Part shown: positions 23,803 to 35,471 of the stretch, one piece after another
Position numbering within the stretch: the stretch's first letter is position 1
Layout: the number at the start of each line of letters is the position of its first letter
Source: Coniochaeta sp. PMI_546
Taxonomy: Eukaryota > Ascomycota > Sordariomycetes > Coniochaetales > Coniochaetaceae
Assembly (NCBI GenBank): GCA_021432605.1
Contig: MU271144.1
Location: forward strand, 3,344,606 to 3,408,605
Length of the DNA: 64,000 nt
Reading direction: 5' to 3'
Program-made: the position numbers and the translations under genes
Notes under the pieces: generated by a model
The model's database searches: none
What the model saw: the letters and a program-made list of their open reading frames with translations, nothing else
What the model was told of the DNA's origin: nothing

Positions 23803-26047
23803 ATGGGACGACACGAGTCCAAGCCGACCATCAGGATACTAATGCTCGGCGCACCGGGAGTAGGAAAGAACTGCCTCGAGTCCCGGGTAAGCCAAACGTT
23901 GCTAAGAAATGAACCACAGCCTGACATACGGACGGTTAACCTCCTCACAGTTCACGACAACCACCTATCCGCCCCTCTACGACCCAGCTCTCACTTTGAA
24001 CAGCAGACGCTACTTCACCCTCTCTCCGCGCCCCTCGTCCCCGCCAGAGCCAACCACCCGTCCACTAGACACCTCCTACGGACTCCCCAAACTCCGCCAG
24101 ACGTCCTTTGAGGATGAGTTATTGACTACCGGCGAGAGAGTAGGCGACGAGGAAGATAATCGTCCACGTACGGCTTCGTCAACCTTCTCCAACCCTGCTT
24201 CTCTCTCCAGACGGAGCAACGGGCACACCGCGGCCAAGGCCGCAGGGCCCAGCAAAACGCCCTCGGAGAATCCTCCCGCAGCCGTCGCGTCAGACCATGA
24301 GCAACACCAACCCTGTGCCGAATGCCAGCGCGAAGCAAGGACGTACCTGGTGGAGCTGACGAACCACCCGGCCCTTCGACTGGACAACGTCCGCGCCACG
24401 GTCCTCGCCAAGGGCGAGTATGACGCCGTGCTGCTGATATACGACGTTGGATCCCGCGCTAGTTTCGACGCTGTACCTGGTCTCGCGGCCGAAGTCCCTC
24501 TGTATAGCCGCGGACGGAAGAAGATGCTTCGACGCGGGAGTGTGAGTGAGGGGCTTGATGGGATGGCGGGCGATGAGAGTGGCAGAGCCGAGGCCGGAGC
24601 TGGATGGAAGCAAGGGAGGATAAAGTTGAAAAGGCGGAGGAGTAGTGTCGTAGTCGGGATGAACGATGGAGCATACAACAGAGCCAGCTCGTCAATGAGC
24701 TTCGGGAGCAGCCGTGGCCCTGGCCACGGCAGTGGAGGACCGGTCGTGGTGTTAGTTGGCAATAAAGCTGACTTCGATGCCGACTGCGCCAGTGTCGATC
24801 TCGGATTCGAAGCTAAACGGGCGGCGCTGGAGGAGGTGGATGTCGAGGAGAGGGGCCTGATGCATCCTCTTTATCGACAAAGTCAGCTTTATCGGGCCAG
24901 CGTTGACGTCAAAGACGGCATGGGAGTGGCCATTGGGCTGCCTGAGCTCAGGTCGATGATCGCAGCGAAACCAAGGCTGTTGAAAAGCGATACAACTGCC
25001 AGTAGCGTCAGGCCACTACTCTCTCGGTACTCGGGAAGGAGTTTCGCGTCAGAAGTCCCAGTTCAAGAAGAGAGACGACCAGGAGCGACCGGCAATGTGG
25101 CTGAGAGTGAGGAGTGGCCCCTGACGGGGAAGATCAGTGAAATCGAAGACATCAAGCTGAAGAAACAAGACACGGAGAATGTCCTCGCGAAGTTCAATCT
25201 AAACGCAGCCACGGCAACGGCATCCCGAATACACAATCGTAGTGCCAACCTCGACTCAATTGTCCGGCGGTCGGCAATGAGCGCTGACTACCATTCCCCC
25301 AACAACCGCACGTCCATTCTATCTAAACGCTCCGTCCGCACCATGCAAGAAGGCAGCAAGCCCCTCGTCCTCACCAAACTGCCGAAGTCGGAAGCGATCG
25401 AGAACTGGATTCGTACCGGCAGCCCTACGACCGCCGAACACCCGGACAACGAGAGTCACGATCTCAAGGACAGTGGCGTTCGTCAGACGGCGAATGAAGG
25501 AAATGAGTACCACAGCCGCAACCACGCCAGCTCTGAGGGCCGTGATCGTAGCTACTCGAATACCACGACGACAGCGGCCTCGAGGAGACAGGTCTCGCGG
25601 CTCGAAGGCGAGATACTAGCCCGGACGTTGATGTTGAATGTACCCTTCTACGAGACGAGCGCCAAGACGGGCGAGAACGTTGAGGAAATGTTTGAGGCTG
25701 TGTTGCGCGAGGTGCTCGGGGGGAGGGATGCGCTGCCTGATGAAGGAGCTCTCTTAGTGGAATGCAGGCGAAAACACGGCACCAAGATCGGCCGGAAAAC
25801 GATGGAGGAGACGAGGAGGAAGAGAGGCAAGGATTGCGCCGGAATCACATCGCCGAAAACTAGCGGCGGCAACAATGAGAAGCCTGCGATCGACGCCGAA
25901 ACCCGCGACATGGCAATTGATATCTCAGAGGACGGTCCGGCACCTCCCCAGGTTGGCCACAGGCGCCGACGAGCAAGCATGCTGGACAGGTTCCGCAAGG
26001 TGTTTACCAGGAAGTCGGCTGTTATGGTGGATGATGTTGCTAGCTGA
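23803..26047 (+). CDS. Large atypical Ras-like GTPase-fold protein
   Basis: Ras-superfamily fold in a 726-residue protein, about 3.5 times normal length. Exons 23803..23886 and 23951..26047; the intron is GTAAGC...CACAG (64 nt) and cuts directly after the P-loop. Visible elements: G1 GAPGVGKN (residues 16-23), G4 NKAD (299-302) and G5 ETSAK (596-600), with core strands such as AVLLIYDV and VVVLVGNKAD. Two features are abnormal. The residue after the P-loop Lys is Asn23 where Ras has Ser17, and the G3 DxxG motif is absent (the aligned stretch reads VELTNHP, about 162-168). Large, Ser/Arg/Glu-rich insertions separate G1 from G3 and G4 from G5. The C-terminus is basic and lacks a CAAX box. GTP hydrolysis is doubtful; it may be a scaffold or dominant-inactive type. 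Partner unknown. Confidence 0.8.
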
Positions 26048-26280
26048 TAGCCTTGCCTTGACCAGCATTGCCTTTTCACACGGATGATTCATTCTACGCC
26101 CTAGTTGTTAAACTCAACGCCGAAACCTAATACGCCGCTATGCCCGTCGTCACTATAGTGCACCCTGGACCTCCTGACGCCATGCTATGCAAATACGTCG
26201 TAGGTCCCTCCAAGTCATATATTAGTAGAAATCGTCATCAGTCGTTCTCGTCCGGCTTGACAGATGGACGGCAGGGACTT

Positions 26281-27350
26281 CTACCAGTCAACTGCCCAGC
26301 CGTTCTCGTCCAGAAACTCCGCGCATGCTTCCTTCAATGCCAGATTGGGCCGTAGGTCCGCCGGGAAGAGCGGTTCGCGCGTGAGGGGGTCGGTGGGATG
26401 CCTCCTGAGGTGTTCCATGATCGAAGCACGTTCGTAGGACTTGCCTGTCTTGGTCTGGTCGCGATCGGAAATATGTGTCAGTTACCGGAACAGATACACC
26501 AGGGGATTGATGGCAGAACTCACAACAACCGGATCGACCATGACCCCGAAGCTGATGTCGTCGATAGCCCAGTCCGGCACCTTGCGGCGCCTCTCTTCAG
26601 CGGAGCGGGCTTTCTCAAAGACCATCTTCATGTGTGCAATCTTTTCCTGCCACTCGGCCTCAACCTCACTCTTCTCCACGTTGTCTGTTGTTTCTCGTAG
26701 GACCTCGTCCCGTTCCCTCTCCATCATGGCCAGTACCTCGCTCTCGAGTTCGGTGCCCTCCCGCTTTCGCCGGCGATCCATGTCTTCCCAACGTTCCTTC
26801 TTGCACTTCAGTACCTGGCTGGTGATAGCGGAGAGAGACTTGTCGCCTGTGGATATGCACAACTCGTGAGCGCGCATTGCGTGATCCAGGGCATCGTTGT
26901 AGTCGTGGAGGGCGAGGTAGGCTTGAGAGAGGTAGTAGTGGGCTTTCATGTTGTCCGGGGCAAGCTCAAGGCACTGGTTGCAGTCGGTTATGACGGAGTC
27001 CCACAGACTCATCTTCAGTCTCGCCATGGCGCGGTTGGTGTACAGTGCAGGGTTTTTGGGATCGGCTATTATTCTGTAGAGGGAACAGCGCATGGCACAC
27101 TGATTAGCTTGGCTGAACATGGCGAGTCCGTGGGACCTCAAGTCCGCCCAAAGGCAGACCTACCGTATCTGACAGAGATATGCCGATACGGAAAGTAAAG
27201 AGAGCGCAACAAGACAAAGCACACAAAAGTAGCAGAAGTACAGAAAAGGGTGCAGGCTCACGCTTTCGAGTAGAGCGCCTCGGCACTAACGAAGTCACCA
27301 GCTTGGAAGTGCCGGTTACCCTCCTCCTTCAGCATCGTTGACTTGGACAT
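26281..27350 (-). CDS. CHIP-type TPR/U-box E3 ubiquitin ligase
   Basis: Orthologous in architecture to animal CHIP/STUB1: an N-terminal TPR domain that binds Hsp70/Hsp90 tails and a C-terminal U-box that recruits E2 enzymes to ubiquitinate misfolded clients in the cytosol. 270 residues from exons 27350..27262, 27073..26524 and 26454..26281. TPR repeats occupy about residues 3-110 (EEGNRHFQAGDF, ALYTNRAMARLKM, MKAHYYLSQAYLALHDY). A charged coiled coil follows (about 130-190). The U-box runs from PDWAIDDISFGVMVDPVV to the C-terminal LDENGWAVDW. Intron 1 splits the first TPR; intron 2 splits the U-box exactly after PVV. Both are needed to recover a full protein, since reading through either meets stops. 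It is convergent with the Ras-like gene (233 bp). Confidence 0.92.
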
Positions 27351-28518
27351 ATCTATGGGACAATCACTCTGACAAGTGAAGCAATGAAACTGAGTTCACG
27401 CGATCAGGGCCAAATGAGGGACAAGTCCACGTTCGAAAGCGCTGCGCGCAAGGCTGGAACCGTATGGTTGTACTAAGGTAGGCGATGGTGGTAGCACCTC
27501 TTTGGTCGATAAGATATCCGATAACGGGTCGGTAGCTGTGACAAGGTAGGAATGACGCAAAGTTAAACACCACTGCTTATACAGTAATACACAGGATGGC
27601 GGCTAATTCAAAGCACACATATAAAACAAACATAAGCAAAAACAATCCAAGATCTGGCAAGGGACAGCAGACGAAGGGCTGAACGGCATATAAAGTGAAG
27701 CGCGAGAGACAATGTGATGATTCGTCTCAGAAGGACATCGAAGCCCGAAGATCGAACTGGACCCTGAATTTAGATGGTGGGGCCAATGGACCTCCTGATT
27801 TGTCAGGCTACTTATGGTCCCGTGAATCTGGGCCACTGGTACCACGTATCTTCGATCTTCCAGAACATATCACCGCGAGAAACCAACAAAATACCAGGTC
27901 TTCGCCTCCATCTTTTGCCTTTCAAAGTCGGTTTCAAGACACTCTAGCCAGAAGCAGTCAGCATCTTATGCTCTCTACTGAGCTATAGCGATAATCGCAC
28001 CGCGTACAGGCAGCCTAGAAATGGCAGTTGCGCCTGGGCATAACGCTATCCAGCGTCGTGAGCAAAGTGGTGTCTCCCGTCCTTGTCTATAGACACTGTC
28101 ACCGGGCTACCGACTTGGATCCGAGGCTTGTTTACTGGCCCCTGATCTCGACTGCTATGTATTACTTGATCACTGCCAGATTCGTATCAAAGGGGAGAAT
28201 CACCAACTCACAGCTCTCAATTTTGAAGAGGAAGTTCTTTAAATTCAGTTGGTAGCACCTACACGTGTGGTACCAAGTCTACAAAACAAACACAACGCAC
28301 GGCCCAGAGACGCGATGCGATGCCACATGCCAATGCATTGGGTTAGCCACTTTCTCCGAACGCCGATGATATCGCAGTAGAAAATGTCGACATAATAAAC
28401 CAAAACGCCGTCTATCCCACCCTGGCAGATGCCGAGATCTGCCAACCTTGTGTCATGATCACATACGAAAAGAAGAATAAATCCACCCATAAACCTCCCA
28501 AACTAACGACGAAGATTT
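27351..28518. other. Intergenic, 1.2 kb
   Basis: Promoter side of the CHIP-type gene and 3' flank of the mannitol dehydrogenase gene. No gene supported. Confidence 0.45.
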
Positions 28519-29838
28519 TTAGTCGTCATTGTCCGAATTGTCGGCCTGCACCCGCCTCACCACGTCGACAACCATGGGGTACAGCTTCTCATTCTCCTGC
28601 AGGCCGCACACCTTGGAGACAACGTCCTCGGGTTCGTGCTCAGCCATGATCTGCGCCAGTTCCTTGCTCTCCTCGTCCTCGTCAACGTTCTGGAAGCGGA
28701 AGGCCATTTCAGCGGCGTCAAGCAGTGCGTTGCAGTCCTCGCCGCGCTCAGCCAGCTCGGCAGCAGGCCCGATGAACCGCTCCTTCCTGCTCAACTTACG
28801 GAGAGGAGCCCGCCCGACGCGCTCCACCGCGTCCTCGAGGTGAGGGTTGCTGATGCGCGTCATGATCTTCTTGACGTACGCCTTCTGCTCCTCTTCTGGG
28901 ATCTCGTGCTTGTCCGTGATGAGCTGCGCGGTGTTCTGCAGCGCCTTCTCAACCTCGGACCGAATTTGACGGTCCTGCAAGGCGTCGTACACGGTGCGCT
29001 TCTTGCGGTTGTAGCCGTGGTACGCCGCCGTTGCGTGCCCGGTGTTGACCGTGTAGAGCTTGCGCTCGATGAATGGTTCTAGGTTGTCTACCCAGTTGAT
29101 GCCCTTGATCTCCGGGACACCGATGTCTGCGAACGGCGTCCGATCGACGACCCACTCGTAGAACTTCTCAAGTGTGACATCCAGGCCGGCGTCAGGGTCT
29201 TGCGCAGGGACAATGCGGTCAATGGCCGAGTTAGCGTACCGTGCACGCTTGTCGTGATCTGCGAGGCGGTGCGGTGGTGTGTTGTTGGGGTCCTTGATGA
29301 ACTCGGCTAGTGTGTCCGTAGCGCCGATGGCATTCTCGCAGGCAATGACGGCTAGCGGCTTGAGATTTTCCGGCCGAGCATCGATACCCTTCGCAATGAC
29401 GGGAGCGATGAACTTGAGGATTCTCGGGCCGACGGAGCAGGTAACTACGTCGGCAGTCGCTATCTCTTCTACCAGTTCGGCCTCATGCGTCTTGGAGTTG
29501 ATGGCCCGGTAGTTGGTAATGATGGACTCGGTCGTGCCTTCCGCGCCGACCTCGATCACTTTGTACGACTTTTGCGCATTGAGCTTGTCAACCAACGCAT
29601 CGGTCACGTCGGCGAAAACAACCTCGTATCCCGAGTTGTGCAGGAAGCAGGCCACAAAGCCACGGCCTAGTTCGTTCCGTCAGTATGATATTCTAGCATG
29701 ATCTCCGGGCCGAAGGCCAGACGGCCAGACCGTGAGTCCGGAAAAGTGGGCCTTCGGCTCCAGCGGACCGGGACAGCACTTACCGATGTTGCCAGCTCCA
29801 AAATGGACAGCTTTCTTATTGGTAACCCCGACTGCCAT
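28519..29838 (-). CDS. Mannitol-1-phosphate 5-dehydrogenase
   Basis: Catalyses interconversion of fructose 6-phosphate and mannitol 1-phosphate with NAD(H), the entry step to mannitol storage in fungi; cytosolic. 400 residues from exons 29838..29784 and 29666..28519; the intron (117 nt) is GTAAGT...CTAG and lies within the dinucleotide-binding loop. The N-terminal GAGNIGRGF (residues 14-22) is the Rossmann motif, completed only by splicing. The long-chain mannitol dehydrogenase core follows, including [10 protein letters not shown], a conserved [19 protein letters not shown] segment and the [11 protein letters not shown] helix. Length is close to the fungal family norm (about 390), with a slightly extended acidic tail. 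The unspliced frame begins only at 29655 and would lose the cofactor loop. Confidence 0.94.
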
Positions 29839-32800
29839 ACTGACGGGTAGGGAGGAAGATGATGATGGTTTGAAGTGAAGGACGGAAAGAAGTGAAATTT
29901 AGAGATGCAGATTCCTTGATGTTGCGTACTTCTATGTGGTAGTAGCTGAGTTCACCTTAGATACACGTGTAGAGACGTAGATCTAGAATGGTGTAGTGTA
30001 GGGGTATCGAGACCAAGAGTGTCGATCAGAAAGCCCTCGAGGAAATATATGGAGACGATGAGAGAAGAAGGATAACCTTCGAGGCGAAAGCGCCTCCTTA
30101 TATCTCTGACCTTCACGATGGAGGCATGGTCATGGAAGATTTGGTGCAGAAGGCTAATATGTGGGTATGATGTCGCCCCTGACACTGGCTTGGTACCACA
30201 AACTCAGAGGTACCGACCGGAAAGAGATACGGCCTTGTAGACAGCGATGACCCGCACAGTTACTCACCCGGCAGAGATTTTGCGGCAGACCACTGGTCGT
30301 GGCCAGTGTTGATCCTCCAGGTAGGTACTGTGGTGTACATTCTAACTGCGTCAACGATAGAATTTGGTGCAGCTGATTCACTGTAGAGGTACCAATAGAA
30401 GGTCCCGGAAAGATACGGCGGTCCACCGCCGATGTCATGACTCCGTTTTGTCAATCCCTTACCCTATGAAGAAAAACCAAAAGACCTCGGCGTCACCAGG
30501 TAGGTCCTCTACCAAGGTTTCAAGTCCTGCAAGTCAAATGAAGTATGCAATGATACGCATCATAGTACTGTGCGGGGTTTTGACGCCGTTTGGCGTCCTG
30601 AGGTACGCCCTGTTATGATAACCATACCTAAGGTAGGTATTTCTAAAAGGTTTCGTAACGTGGCCTCTCACTTTTCAGTCTGTCACGGGCAATAAGGTCA
30701 GGTAGCCCAGGGTTTCATTGTTCGTCCTTAGTACACGAACGTACGCAAAGGTGTACCCAGTTCATCGTGCATTTACGATGGCACAGGCTAAGGCCGTGCG
30801 TCGTCATGATGCGTTCATGATACTGCCTACGATAATAGTCGAGTAGATAGAGGCTTCAGCAAACAGCAAACCGAATAAAGAATGGAGGTGTAACCACAGC
30901 CAATGTTGTAATGAGCAATCGTTAGGGGTGAGGGGTCCCTACACTACACAGTTCAGGGTCCTTTCTAGGGTGGTCCAGGCGGTTACACGTGCATCGTAGT
31001 GCATGCATATCCACCACAGTATTCGTAAGGACCCACGTGCGTGGAGTGTAGTGTAGGTCGTCCAATCGCGCAAAGTACAGTCCCAGGATTGGTGATGCGC
31101 ATGGTTGCTTGGCTTCGGTTTACTGTATTCGATCACTGGCTGCCAACCTATCAACCCTGCCCCCATGTCGTTGGCCGCCTCTTTTAAGCCGCAACTCAAC
31201 GTCAAGAATAAAATAGCCGTTCGTGCACCACAGCTGCGCGTGTAGAGGAATGGACACCAGCGAGAGAGCACCCGACTTTCGACGACGATTGTTTACTGTG
31301 TGCAGATGCGACCGGAAACGGTTGGGCTTGTCTGTCGCCGTAAACTGAAAATTCCGTATCTGCGATGACGTATTTTCGACGGAGAAACAGCGCATTCAAC
31401 GAGAGTGGCAACGACGGCAAATGCCACTTTCGCCAAGGCCGATAGATGCCCCACCATCACTCTCGAACATCCACCTCGACAAAGGCGATAAGAACAGCGC
31501 GGAGTCAATTGCTCTGTGTCGTCATAAGCCTCCATCTCGGCCAACTTCGCCGAGAAGAACTCCATCCAGCCACCGTATACACCCATCTACACGCTTCCTG
31601 CTATGGTATGCATAGTGTATTGTCACAAGCCACGGCATCCTGCAGTCGATACCCATGTGTGTACACTACACTACATACATGTATGGAGAAAAAAGCAGTG
31701 AGCCCGCTAGTAAGGAGGAACTCAGCGCAGCCCAATGAGCAGGTCGCCTTCGAGTTGGCCGCTCCCCAGAGTTCCTGCAGCGAGGGTTCCGACACCATGA
31801 CGACATCTCCCTCATTTCTCCCTGTAATCTCCTACACTAGCCCGCTCATTGAAGCAGTGGAACGGCTTTGATGAACAGCATCTATCTGTCCAAGTCCAAA
31901 TAAGACCTTCCAACGGTAGCTTATCCAGTCACAGCTCGATCTTGGAACGGAAGCGTATCGCGTATCGTCCTTTCCTTCATGTTTGGCTAGGCTCACACCG
32001 GCATGACCATCTGTCGTGGTTTGGCGTCGTCTCTCGAGCCTACGAGACTTGAAAGCGCTCACCACGACGGAGGACGACGGAAGAGGGCTGTGTATACCTA
32101 CCTTTTACTTCTTGGGATGATCCAGTGTAGAATATCGTGGTGTGACCTACACGTATATCTGCACGCAGCAAGCTACAAGCTTTGGTGACACATTTTGGCC
32201 GCAGGTTTACCATACCCTAACAGCTTTCGGCTACTACGGCGTTCAAGCTGAAACGACCTTATACTAAGCGTGTACCCACAATCTTACGTCCCCCACGGAA
32301 GGATCCCTGCATATCGAAGTCAGGGCCCTCGCAATTCACATGCTTCTCATTCCGTACGTGTGTGTACACGTGTAGTATACACAATCAGTGTCTGGGCACC
32401 GAGGGGATTTTCCACATCGTCCCGCATCGGATTCCAAGGTCAGGCGCGAAGATCTATACTAGATCTTATCTACCGGGTCGCATCTGCTCCGCTTATCTGG
32501 CCACACATACTATTGCTGGGGAGGGTACGTGTTGTGCCAAGGCACCAGTCGACTCTACACTAGTGGTGAGGGCATCACCGCTTCTTTAATCTCTCGGATT
32601 TGGGCCCCTATCAAGCGATTGGGATGGCGATCAGCTATCCGTAGAACCTGCCCTGTACACGTGTACTAGGACCGGAGCAGGCAACTGTGATGATCGGCTT
32701 CTCAAGCGCGAAGGCGGCTGTCTCCTGTCTATCCACCTTTTGGCCTGGTAACAGGTCTATATGCTCCAGTCCGGACGATAGAGATACCAGTGGTAAGAAT

Positions 32801-33626
32801 TTTCTACGGTGCTTAAGGTGAATCTCCTTTCTTTGCTAGTCCTCCGTCGGCAGCTTTGGACCCTCTAAGGGCATAGGCTTCCTAATAGCCTCGCAAGCAA
32901 TTACTATGAAAAGAATGCATATACCAGCAGCCGTAGACCTTGGGTTTATTCCTGGATCTAATGATTTTCGGGTTCTGCTACAGTAAGTCGGGCACGTTTT
33001 CTGTTTACCAGCAAAGATATACCAGCTAGATGCCGCGGAAAGCGAGGAAAACTCGTCTGAGGCAGGTCTCCGCATCGCCAAGACACGTCCCCTATCAGAT
33101 GATTCAGATCTTGCTATCTAGGGGTGCTGGTCAGCGATCGTCGGCGTAAACGATCCCTGAATAACGCAAACCGGTTTCACGATGGAGCAACGGCTATCCG
33201 GCACCTACACGTACATATGTGGACCACGGTCCCAAAGTTGAGATAGCCAGTCTACATCTAGCATGGACAGGAACGATGTTTAGCGACGGATTCTGTGCTT
33301 TCGTACATGAAACGGAGACTATCACCACATAGGATAACATCAGGCATTCGTCGTTTATACCTTGGGCCAGGAGTATGAGACCCCTCTGGCTGGAATCATA
33401 ATAAGACATAACGGATACGGTATCATCAATATATATGGCCGCATTTCTATTGATGAATAATCGTCCTAGAAACATTGACTCATATGCTTGTATTTTAATT
33501 TGTACAAAGAAGATGGAGCCTTCTTATTTCGTTCCTTCTTTCATTTGTCGTCGCGCCTCGTTCTTCAAGGGATAGTGAATCTTTTCGGAGATCAGGTAAG
33601 CTCAAATGCAGTCAGCACCTACTAAA
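29839..33626. other. Gene-poor stretch, 3.8 kb
   Basis: No gene could be supported in 3.8 kb; open frames are all under 145 codons, overlapping and without motifs. Short runs such as CCTAAGGTAGGT (near 30628) recur in other spacers of this window. No terminal repeats, transposase motifs or obvious AT-rich decay were seen. It flanks the HET-domain gene, and together with 35472-37502 makes that gene sit in a sparse region. Confidence 0.4.
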
Positions 33627-35471
33627 CTATTTAATCACAAAGTCTGATGACAATTCATGGTCGCTTAACGCCTCGCCATACATAATACCCCGAACATAGG
33701 CATTGCCAACGAAGCGGAAGAAATCCTGGCAAGGACGCAGCACGACAGGCATAGAGTAGCCCGCTACAAGGCATAGTATATCTCCGACGTCACAGTCAGG
33801 CGGCCCAAGTCCTATATTGAGAGTTCCAAACAACAAGAGTCGACGACAAGGGCAATCTGACCAATGCTGAACCGTATGTATCATTACCTCCTGGAAGGGG
33901 TTCATTTCCTGGTGACGAGAGTCCTCTTCGTCACTACGTTCCAATACCTCCGTGTAGTAACGGGTATATTCCGAGGCACAGCATGCATCGTCCGTTAGCG
34001 ACCGGTCACTAGTAAGCGTTCGGCATAGCGTGTCGTCCAGCTCTGTATATCCACCCTGTGAGGGACTTGCCGTTCCTTGTCCGCTTCTTAAGTTATGTGA
34101 GAGAACAGCCTGCCTAATCCGGCGCAAGGCAGCTGTTGTCGTCCCCTCAATATCCACCACCGCCACAACACGATCAACAATGGCACCCTTGACGAGTAGG
34201 ACGGAGGCATCCAGTCCGGAGACGGACGGATAGCCATGATTATCTGCTCGTCTAAGAGGCCCAGAAGCTTCCCACTTGTGCCAAGAGACAGAAGAATTTG
34301 GAGGATAGATGACACCAGAGGGGCGAGACCATAATGTATAATCGGGTACCCAGGACGGTAGCCCCGGCCGAAAAAGATGTGAGCATCGAAAGTTTAAGAA
34401 CTCCAATGTGCCTTCGTTCTCAATGAACATCTTGGAAGCATTAGAGAACGCCCAGGCGACTGTTTTATCGTAATTAGGAACCATAATCCTAGCTGGAAAG
34501 CCTTCCATCGTTTTTACAAGACCAAGTAAAGAGTACACATGGTCTCGAGGATCTGTTGCCAAGCTATACTTTGACATGTCGAAGAGGTTATATAGATTCG
34601 TTTTTGGCTCCCCAACCCCCTGTTCTTGACGTAGTTCTGAATCTCGACCGTGATAGGACATCCTGATAGAATCGGGATTGAAGAAGGCGACAAAAGGTGG
34701 CGACACACCAGGAAAGCTAACCGTTGTTCCATGAATTCGAAGGTGCCGAAGACCCAAGGCGAAAGAACGCCAGATAATCTTACGAGTCCCGCAAATGATC
34801 ATAGGATCCGAATGCGGAACGGCAATCTCCTGCCTAATCCAAGCTCTGTACCAGTACGGTCTGAGGAGGATGTGTGAAACTGCCACTGCAGCCACCACTT
34901 GAGAAAACGACAGTCTACCTATAGGTAGTACGGTGGCATCTTCGGCGCTCCTCGCCAGCTCCTGGATGAGGTTCATTCCTGAATCGCTGCCCTTCCCTTC
35001 CGGGCCCAGCCAAGCTAAAACCAACGAAGCTCCTTGGTAGATCTGTCGCATGAGCTGGACCTGGTGTCGCCGTTCGACCTTGTCTGTCTGATTGATGCAA
35101 ACGGAATCTATCCACAACCGACGACTGGCCACTGGTGAGCGTAGATGCCGTAGGGCACAATCCAGTGACGCGGTAATCCATTGTTCATGGTGGTCAGTTG
35201 TGATTCTGCATTTCTGACTAGCGTCGCCCCATGTATATGACAGTGCTTCGTAGCTGCCCGGTTCATTCAACGGCACAGTTTGCAATGTGCATTCGAGCGG
35301 TTCCTCGCTGCGTCCGGCCAACAAAGTAACGATGCGGATCTCGCAAGTAGTCTCGTCTAGCGACCGATACAGAGAGGTTGGACTAGTCGCGTTTAAGTTG
35401 CCCTGACTTGTACAAAGCGACCCGCGATTATGAGGAGAAGATCGTGAAGTCATAACTGGCGTTCGTTCCAT
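33627..35471 (-). CDS. HET-domain protein (heterokaryon incompatibility)
   Basis: 614-residue intronless protein with an N-terminal HET domain, the TIR-related effector module that triggers cell death or allorecognition in filamentous ascomycetes. The domain's three signature blocks are present: YEALSYTWG (residues 74-82), RLWIDSVCINQ (118-128) and MRQIYQGA with the following ASLVLAWLG (141-156). The WIRQE motif follows near residue 210. The C-terminal part is the usual poorly conserved region of HET proteins, ending with GDILCLVAGYSMPVVLRP and FRFVGNAYVRGIMYGEAL, which recur in this class. There is no NACHT, WD40 or ankyrin repeat, so this is a stand-alone HET protein of standard size. The frame is intact. 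It lies 18 kb from the subtilase/NLR region, with housekeeping genes between. Confidence 0.93.
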   Translation of the reverse strand: MERTPVMTSRSSPHNRGSLCTSQGNLNATSPTSLYRSLDETTCEIRIVTLLAGRSEEPLECTLQTVPLNEPGSYEALSYTWGDASQKCRITTDHHEQWITASLDCALRHLRSPVASRRLWIDSVCINQTDKVERRHQVQLMRQIYQGASLVLAWLGPEGKGSDSGMNLIQELARSAEDATVLPIGRLSFSQVVAAVAVSHILLRPYWYRAWIRQEIAVPHSDPMIICGTRKIIWRSFALGLRHLRIHGTTVSFPGVSPPFVAFFNPDSIRMSYHGRDSELRQEQGVGEPKTNLYNLFDMSKYSLATDPRDHVYSLLGLVKTMEGFPARIMVPNYDKTVAWAFSNASKMFIENEGTLEFLNFRCSHLFRPGLPSWVPDYTLWSRPSGVIYPPNSSVSWHKWEASGPLRRADNHGYPSVSGLDASVLLVKGAIVDRVVAVVDIEGTTTAALRRIRQAVLSHNLRSGQGTASPSQGGYTELDDTLCRTLTSDRSLTDDACCASEYTRYYTEVLERSDEEDSRHQEMNPFQEVMIHTVQHWSDCPCRRLLLFGTLNIGLGPPDCDVGDILCLVAGYSMPVVLRPCQDFFRFVGNAYVRGIMYGEALSDHELSSDFVIK

